Positions 58,303 through 64,000 of a DNA stretch of 64,000 nucleotides are shown here, one piece after another; position 1 is the first letter of the stretch; every line of letters starts with the position of its first letter. Below the pieces are notes generated by a model. The model was not told the origin of the DNA. It was given only the letters and a program-made list of their open reading frames with translations, and ran no database searches. The translations under genes and the position numbers were made by a program. Origin of the DNA: an uncultured Pelagibacteraceae bacterium (lineage in GTDB: Bacteria > Pseudomonadota > Alphaproteobacteria > Pelagibacterales > AG-422-B15). The stretch spans positions 62,001 to 126,000 of the forward strand of contig CACCCN010000003.1 of NCBI GenBank assembly GCA_902544525.1, read 5' to 3'.

Positions 58303-58725
58303 TTATTTTCGAGATCGCTCAATTTCTATGCCAGCACTTTCAGCATCATCAATTGCATCAAGCTTTTCAAGCCTTATTTTAATGGTTTCAATTCTTGAAT
58401 TTTTAAAGCACTCCACTAAAATTTTTTCTGCTAAAGTCTCTAATAGAATAGTGTGACCTGAGCTTACAATTTTTTTTATAATAATTGAAATTTCGTTATA
58501 GCACACAACATTGTCAATTTTTTCACCCGATGAATCGGGAATATCAATAATTTTTGCAATTACATTTACCCTTAATGGTTGTTGGATATTTTTTTCATGG
58601 GCGTATACTCCTAATTCTGCATCTAACATTAAGTCATTAACAAATATTAAATTATATCCAGAATTATGATCAATATTATCAATTTCTGAATTTAATATTT
58701 TTAAATTTATTTTATTTCTGCTCAT
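58303..58725 (-). CDS. folB: Dihydroneopterin aldolase (FolB/FolX family)
   Basis: A 140-aa tunnelling-fold protein. DLMLDAELGVYAHEKNIQQP near residue 31 (with the aldolase Glu region), YNEISIIIKKIVSSGHTILL near 76 and ETLAEKILVECF near 98 carrying the second active-site block. It cleaves or epimerises dihydroneopterin-type pterins in folate synthesis. It overlaps a pteridine-reductase-like SDR by four bases, consistent with pterin chemistry. Confidence 0.9.
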   Translation of the reverse strand: MSRNKINLKILNSEIDNIDHNSGYNLIFVNDLMLDAELGVYAHEKNIQQPLRVNVIAKIIDIPDSSGEKIDNVVCYNEISIIIKKIVSSGHTILLETLAEKILVECFKNSRIETIKIRLEKLDAIDDAESAGIEIERSRK

Positions 58726-59450
58726 GATAAATGTTCACCACCATCAACTACAATTAATTGCCCTGTTAAAGACTCTGTTGCTAATATATAGTTCAAAGTA
58801 TTGCTTATGTCTGTAGGTTTTGAACCTTTTTTAAGCAACGTTGATTTTACTTGTTTTTTAAAATTTTTATCAGATTGATACTCATTTTTAATTGTTGGCC
58901 CTGGACCTATAGCATTTACTCTAATATTTGGAGCGAGTGATTTTGCCAAAATAACTGTAGCAGAGTGAAGTGCTGCTTTGCTAATGTTATATGAAAAAAA
59001 AGCGATACTAGGATTAATAACTCCTTGATCAAGAATATTAATAATATTTCCATTTTTTTCATTTTTATATTCCATTGCAAAATCTTTCGATAATTTGATT
59101 GGAGCATATAAATTAGTGTCTAAATGCTTATCCCAAGATTTAGAAGTAAAATTAAGAATTTTGTCATTTTCAAAAACAGAAGCATTGTTTATTAAGCAAG
59201 ATATTTTACCAAGCAGTTTAGAGGCTTTTGAGTAGAATTTATCTACCTGACTTCGATCATTAAAATTACATTTAATAGTTTCACATCGAACCCCTAATGC
59301 AACAATTTCTCTTTTTAAAATATTTGCTGAAGTTTTAGATTTATTATAATGAATAATTATATCATATCCATTCTTAGCTAAATCCACACAAATTTGCTTA
59401 CCAATTCTTTTTGAGCCTCCAGTTACCAGGGCAATAAGATTTTTTTTCAT
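58722..59450 (-). CDS. SDR oxidoreductase, FolM/pteridine reductase-like
   Basis: A 242-aa short-chain dehydrogenase. VTGGSKRIGKQICVDLAKNG near residue 9 is the nucleotide motif (TGxxxRIG form of pteridine reductases), CLINNASVFEND near 87, YNISKAALHSATVILAKSLA near 152, and RVNAIGPGPTI near 176. The usual catalytic Ser position reads Asp (IINILDQGV), as in PTR1/FolM-like enzymes. Adjacent folB supports reduction of a dihydropterin or dihydrofolate. Exact substrate unproven. Confidence 0.82.
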   Translation of the reverse strand: MKKNLIALVTGGSKRIGKQICVDLAKNGYDIIIHYNKSKTSANILKREIVALGVRCETIKCNFNDRSQVDKFYSKASKLLGKISCLINNASVFENDKILNFTSKSWDKHLDTNLYAPIKLSKDFAMEYKNEKNGNIINILDQGVINPSIAFFSYNISKAALHSATVILAKSLAPNIRVNAIGPGPTIKNEYQSDKNFKKQVKSTLLKKGSKPTDISNTLNYILATESLTGQLIVVDGGEHLS

Positions 59451-60391
59451 TAAAATAACCTATATATATAAATTAGGTAACTCAATACAAAAACTAGCGA
59501 TAATATTATATTGAGAGATCTGTTGATTAGTATCAAAATTATTATTATTGCAGTACTTAGTGCAAGCAACAATAAATCATTTGTTTCCACATTTAGAGAA
59601 GAGAAATTATACCCTCTGGCCTTAACTATTATAATAGATGGAAACAATACAAATAAAATATTCATTATATTGCTACCAATAATGTTACCAATACCCATTG
59701 CAGCTTTCTTTTTTAATGCAGCTACAATTAGGGTTATAAGTTCAGGAAGAGATGTGCCAAGAGCTAAAATAGTAAGGCCTATTACAGTATGGGCCATTCC
59801 TAAATTTGAAAAGAAAACCAAAGACTCTGAGAGAAATAATTTACCTCCAATAAAAAAACCTAAAAAACTTAATAACAACTTAATAATACTTACTTCAGTC
59901 TCAATACTATTTTCACTTTCCCCTTGTTCTGTAGAAAAATTTTTTAGATGATTAATAAAAAATAAAAGTATGACAAAAAAAATAAAAGTATGAAACCAAG
60001 TTAACTGCGAATAAATTGATAAAACTAAAATAAAATATGCGGTTACTATAAACAAATATAAATTCGTTTTTTGATCAATTCCTTGCAAATGTATTTTATG
60101 CATAAGCCCGGCAAAACCTAGAACAAGTAGCAGATTTGCAATATTGCTTCCTATTACATTTCCTAAAATAGCATCAGATGCTGGTGGTGTTTCAAATAAA
60201 GCTGCCGACAGAGATACCATGAGCTCTGGTGCTGAGGTGCCAAATGCCACTACGGTTAGTCCAACCAGAACTTGGGAAAAGTTAAATTTTTTAGCTATAG
60301 CATCTGCTTGTGAAACGAGTTGATCAGCACTCACTATTAGTATGAATAAACTTAAAATAATGAGACTTAATTGATAAATTGAAAAAATCAT
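59450..60391 (-). CDS. Calcium/sodium antiporter, YrbG/CaCA family
   Basis: A 313-aa membrane antiporter with two inverted repeats of five helices. The paired alpha motifs GLTVVAFGTSAPELMVSLSA near residue 44 and GLTILALGTSLPELITLIVA near 203 carry the ion-binding Glu in each half; DAILGNVIGSNIANLLLV and MGIGNIIGSNIMNILFV follow them. It exchanges Ca2+ (or another cation) with Na+ or H+. It lies four bases after uvrB and shares one base with the SDR start. Confidence 0.92.
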   Translation of the reverse strand: MIFSIYQLSLIILSLFILIVSADQLVSQADAIAKKFNFSQVLVGLTVVAFGTSAPELMVSLSAALFETPPASDAILGNVIGSNIANLLLVLGFAGLMHKIHLQGIDQKTNLYLFIVTAYFILVLSIYSQLTWFHTFIFFVILLFFINHLKNFSTEQGESENSIETEVSIIKLLLSFLGFFIGGKLFLSESLVFFSNLGMAHTVIGLTILALGTSLPELITLIVAALKKKAAMGIGNIIGSNIMNILFVLFPSIIIVKARGYNFSSLNVETNDLLLLALSTAIIIILILINRSLNIILSLVFVLSYLIYIYRLF

Positions 60392-60394
60392 ATT

Positions 60395-62431
60395 CTATGT
60401 AAAGTATCTATTTTTTTTCTGTTGAGGCTTTCTTATGTATTCTAATCCTAAGTCTTTTTTTTCTAATTTTTTTATTTCATCTCTAATATTTGCAGCTTCT
60501 TCAAAATTCAAATCCTCAGCATATTTTATCATTTTGTCTCTTAGAGACTTTAAATGTTTCTCAAGATTATTCCCAATCATTTTATATTCATTGTTAGTTT
60601 GTGCTATATCTTCCTCATTTATATTAATATTTTCTAAAGTCTGATTGATTTCTCGTTTAATAGTTTGAGGGGTAATTCCGTTATTCTTGTTATGTTTCTC
60701 TTGTATATGTCGCCGACGCTTTGTTTCATTCATTGCATACTGCATACTATTAGTAACCTTATCACCATATAGAATAACTTTACTATCTACATTTCTTGCC
60801 GCTCTTCCTATTGTCTGAACTAAAGAACGTTCTGATCTGAGGAAACCTTCTTTATCAGCATCTAAAATTGCAACTAGCGCACATTCAGGAATATCTAAGC
60901 CTTCACGAAGTAGATTTATACCAACTAGAATATCAAAAACACCTCTTCTTAAATCTTGAATAATTTCAATTCTTTCCAAAGTATCAATATCTGAGTGCAT
61001 GTATCTAACTTTTAGGCCATTCTCATGCATGTATTCTGTTAAATCTTCAGCCATTCTTTTTGTAAGAGTGGTTACAAGAATCCTATATCCATTATCTATA
61101 ACTTTTTTTGCCTCAGAAATTAAATCTTCTATTTGCGTCTTAGCTGGTCTTACTTCAACTTCGGGGTCTATAAGCCCTGTTGGTCTAATAATTTGTTCTA
61201 CAAATACTCCCTTTGTCTGTTCAAGCTCCCACGGACCAGGAGTTGCTGATATGAATAAAGTTTGAGGTCTCATTGTTTCCCATTCTTCAAACTTTAGTGG
61301 TCGATTGTCTAAGCAAGATGGAAGTCTGAAACCATAATCAGATAATGTTGTTTTTCTGCTTCTGTCACCTTTAAACATACCTCCAAGCTGAGGTACCGTT
61401 ACATGACTTTCATCAACAAATAAAATTGCATCATCAGGTAAATATTCAAACAGAGTAGGAGGTGGCTCACCTTCTTTTCTTCCTGACAGGTATCTTGAGT
61501 AGTTTTCAATTCCATTGCAACTTCCTGTTGCCTCAATCATTTCAAGATCAAATTTTGTTCTTTCTTCAATCCTTTGCGCTTCTATCAGTTTATCTTGGGC
61601 CTTAAATTCAGGTATTCTTTTCTTTAATTCCTCTCTTATTAAAACCATAGCTTGTTGAAGAGTAGGTCTTGGAGTTACATAGTGGCTGTTGGCAAAGACT
61701 CTAATTTTTTCTAAGTCCTCATTTTTTTTTCCTGTGAGAGGATCAAACTCACATATTGTTTCCAGCTCATCTCCAAATAATGAAATTCTCCATGCTCTAT
61801 CTTCGTAATGGGATGGGAATATCTCAATTAAGTCTCCTCTAACTCTGAATGTACCTCTATGGAAATCTGTATCATTTCTTTGGTATTGTAACTCAACGAG
61901 TTTTTGAATTAGTTCATTGCGACCAATCTTTTGGTTAATTATTAACTCAATAATCATATCACCGTAGGTCTCAACTGAACCAATGCCATAAATACAAGAA
62001 ACACTTGCAACAATTACAACATCTTTTCTCTCTAAAAGAGCACGTGTTGCAGAGTGACGCATTCGATCAATTTGTTCATTGATCGATGACTCTTTTTCAA
62101 TATAAGTATTTGACTTAGGTACATATGCCTCCGGCATGTAATAGTCATAATATGAAACAAAATATTCAACGGCGTTATCTGGAAAAAAAGATTTCATTTC
62201 ACCATAAAGCTGTGCGGCTAGAGTTTTATTTGGTGCAAGTATTAAGGTAGGTCTTTGAACCGCTTCAATTGTTTTAGCCATAGTAAAAGTTTTACCAGAA
62301 CCGGTTACACCTAAAAGCACCTGATCATTTTCTTTTTTATTTATATTAGAAACAATCTCTTTTATGGCTTCAGGCTGATCTCCAGCTGGCTTATATTCTG
62401 CAACAACTTTAAATTTTTGATTAGCGGACAT
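60395..62431 (-). CDS. uvrB: Excinuclease ABC subunit B
   Basis: A 678-aa UvrB, the damage-verifying helicase of nucleotide excision repair. Walker [13 protein letters not shown] near residue 41, the beta-hairpin [20 protein letters not shown] near 90-110, the DESH box ([14 protein letters not shown]) near 338, motif [20 protein letters not shown] and QTIGRAARN, and a C-terminal UVR domain ([13 protein letters not shown]). No LexA-type site was seen upstream. It is divergent from aspC with 82 bases between. Confidence 0.97.
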   Translation of the reverse strand: MSANQKFKVVAEYKPAGDQPEAIKEIVSNINKKENDQVLLGVTGSGKTFTMAKTIEAVQRPTLILAPNKTLAAQLYGEMKSFFPDNAVEYFVSYYDYYMPEAYVPKSNTYIEKESSINEQIDRMRHSATRALLERKDVVIVASVSCIYGIGSVETYGDMIIELIINQKIGRNELIQKLVELQYQRNDTDFHRGTFRVRGDLIEIFPSHYEDRAWRISLFGDELETICEFDPLTGKKNEDLEKIRVFANSHYVTPRPTLQQAMVLIREELKKRIPEFKAQDKLIEAQRIEERTKFDLEMIEATGSCNGIENYSRYLSGRKEGEPPPTLFEYLPDDAILFVDESHVTVPQLGGMFKGDRSRKTTLSDYGFRLPSCLDNRPLKFEEWETMRPQTLFISATPGPWELEQTKGVFVEQIIRPTGLIDPEVEVRPAKTQIEDLISEAKKVIDNGYRILVTTLTKRMAEDLTEYMHENGLKVRYMHSDIDTLERIEIIQDLRRGVFDILVGINLLREGLDIPECALVAILDADKEGFLRSERSLVQTIGRAARNVDSKVILYGDKVTNSMQYAMNETKRRRHIQEKHNKNNGITPQTIKREINQTLENININEEDIAQTNNEYKMIGNNLEKHLKSLRDKMIKYAEDLNFEEAANIRDEIKKLEKKDLGLEYIRKPQQKKNRYFT

Positions 62432-62510
62432 TTTAATTATGTTATGATTATTAAATATAGCTTGAGAATTTAAAAAATCTAATATATTCCAATTTGTATA
62501 ATTATTTTAA

Positions 62511-63716
<1,206 letters not shown>

Positions 63717-63723
63717 TAAAAAT

Positions 63724-64000
63724 TTACTCTAAGCTTGAGATATATTTTTCCGCCTCTAGTGCTGCCATACAGCCCATACCTGCGGCCGTCACTGCTTGTC
63801 GATAAATTTTATCTTTAACATCCCCAGCAGCATAAACGCCTTCAATATTAGTAAGTGTTGAGTCAGGTTGAGTAATTATATAACCACTATCATCCATATC
63901 GACCTGACCTTTAAAAATTTGTGTTGCTGGGTCATGACCAATTGCAATGAAAACACCATCCACCTTTAAATCAGATATTGTATCATCGATTGTACTTTTC
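63724..64000 (-). CDS. trxB: Thioredoxin reductase, C-terminal fragment (runs off window)
   Basis: The last 91 or so codons of a gene entering from the right. The text [17 protein letters not shown], then [25 protein letters not shown] and [20 protein letters not shown] are the C-terminal FAD-domain motifs of TrxB. The reading frame is open to base 64000. It reduces thioredoxin with NADPH, which would serve the peroxiredoxin at 18862 and disulfide enzymes. The redox-active CxxC and NADPH domain are outside the window. Confidence 0.92.
   Translation of the reverse strand, partial: KSTIDDTISDLKVDGVFIAIGHDPATQIFKGQVDMDDSGYIITQPDSTLTNIEGVYAAGDVKDKIYRQAVTAAGMGCMAALEAEKYISSLE

Noticed and set aside
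59511..59951. A 146-codon open frame antisense to the Ca/Na antiporter
   Set aside because: It lies entirely inside a well-supported gene; the hydrophobic composition of the true gene explains the lack of stops on the other strand.

Overview
The window reads as a chromosomal segment of a free-living, streamlined, AT-rich alphaproteobacterium (by eye about 30% G+C). Alphaproteobacterial markers include the ctaC-ctaD-ctaB-(small ORF)-ctaG-ctaE-surf1 order for an aa3-type oxidase, the split b/b' subunits of the ATP synthase F0 sector, a CcrM-type GANTC methyltransferase, a MidA-like methyltransferase and a cytochrome bc1 operon. Very short intergenic spaces, frequent start/stop overlaps and a near-complete absence of mobile DNA fit SAR11-like marine lineages (Pelagibacterales or the HIMB59/AEGEAN-169 type), but the exact clade cannot be fixed from this sequence alone. 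No insertion sequence, prophage, CRISPR array, rRNA or toxin system was seen, and no gap between genes exceeds about 150 bases.

Layout. 1-6098 (minus strand): lipid A/LPS genes (lpxK start, waaA, a DUF374 acyltransferase, msbA), then pmbA/tldE and ubiA. 6148-8195 (plus): rsmE and gshA. 8199-9659 (minus): tldD. 9810-17348 (plus): the cytochrome c oxidase and assembly operon running into thrC and a RimJ-like acetyltransferase. 17340-18803 (minus): an SDR and yqgE; 18862-19353 (plus): a peroxiredoxin. 19354-27020 (minus): dciA, a DsbA-like protein, a short smc, F0 genes atpI-B-E-F'-F, thrB and rnhA. 27019-28107 (plus): mutY. 28099-30603 (minus): udg, rnhB, ccrM. 30677-35548 (plus): ETF-QO, a TPR protein, ispE, tRNA-Gln and an AhpD-like protein. 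35618-36076 (minus): a MaoC hydratase. 36145-39083 (plus): GNAT, DUF1285, NUDIX and a CCA/poly(A) nucleotidyltransferase. 39084-40859 (minus): trmL, hemF, greA. 40994-44991 (plus): petABC and an AzgA-type purine permease. 45068-51500 (minus): lgt, midA, pgeF, prs, rplY, pth, ychF, gpt. 51539-52506 (plus): a tiny UbiK-like ORF and proC. 52503-54965 (minus): marR-ompR-envZ. 55048-55929 (plus): ilvE. 55926-62431 (minus): uvrB, caxA, an SDR, folB, uvrC, pgsA. 62514-63716 (plus): aspartate aminotransferase; the window ends inside trxB (minus).

Together the genes describe strictly aerobic energy metabolism (ETF-QO to ubiquinone, bc1, aa3 oxidase, F-type ATP synthase, oxygen-dependent hemF), membrane and LPS biogenesis, amino-acid synthesis (Thr, Pro, branched-chain) and DNA repair (mutY, udg, uvrB, uvrC). 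I found no clearly novel gene system. The most rewarding items are small or regulatory: matching RegA/ActR-like dyads upstream of both the oxidase and bc1 operons, a GANTC-containing ccrM promoter region, a hinge-poor short SMC, dciA and mutY starting from the same CATG, and two very small genes (CoxF-like, UbiK-like).
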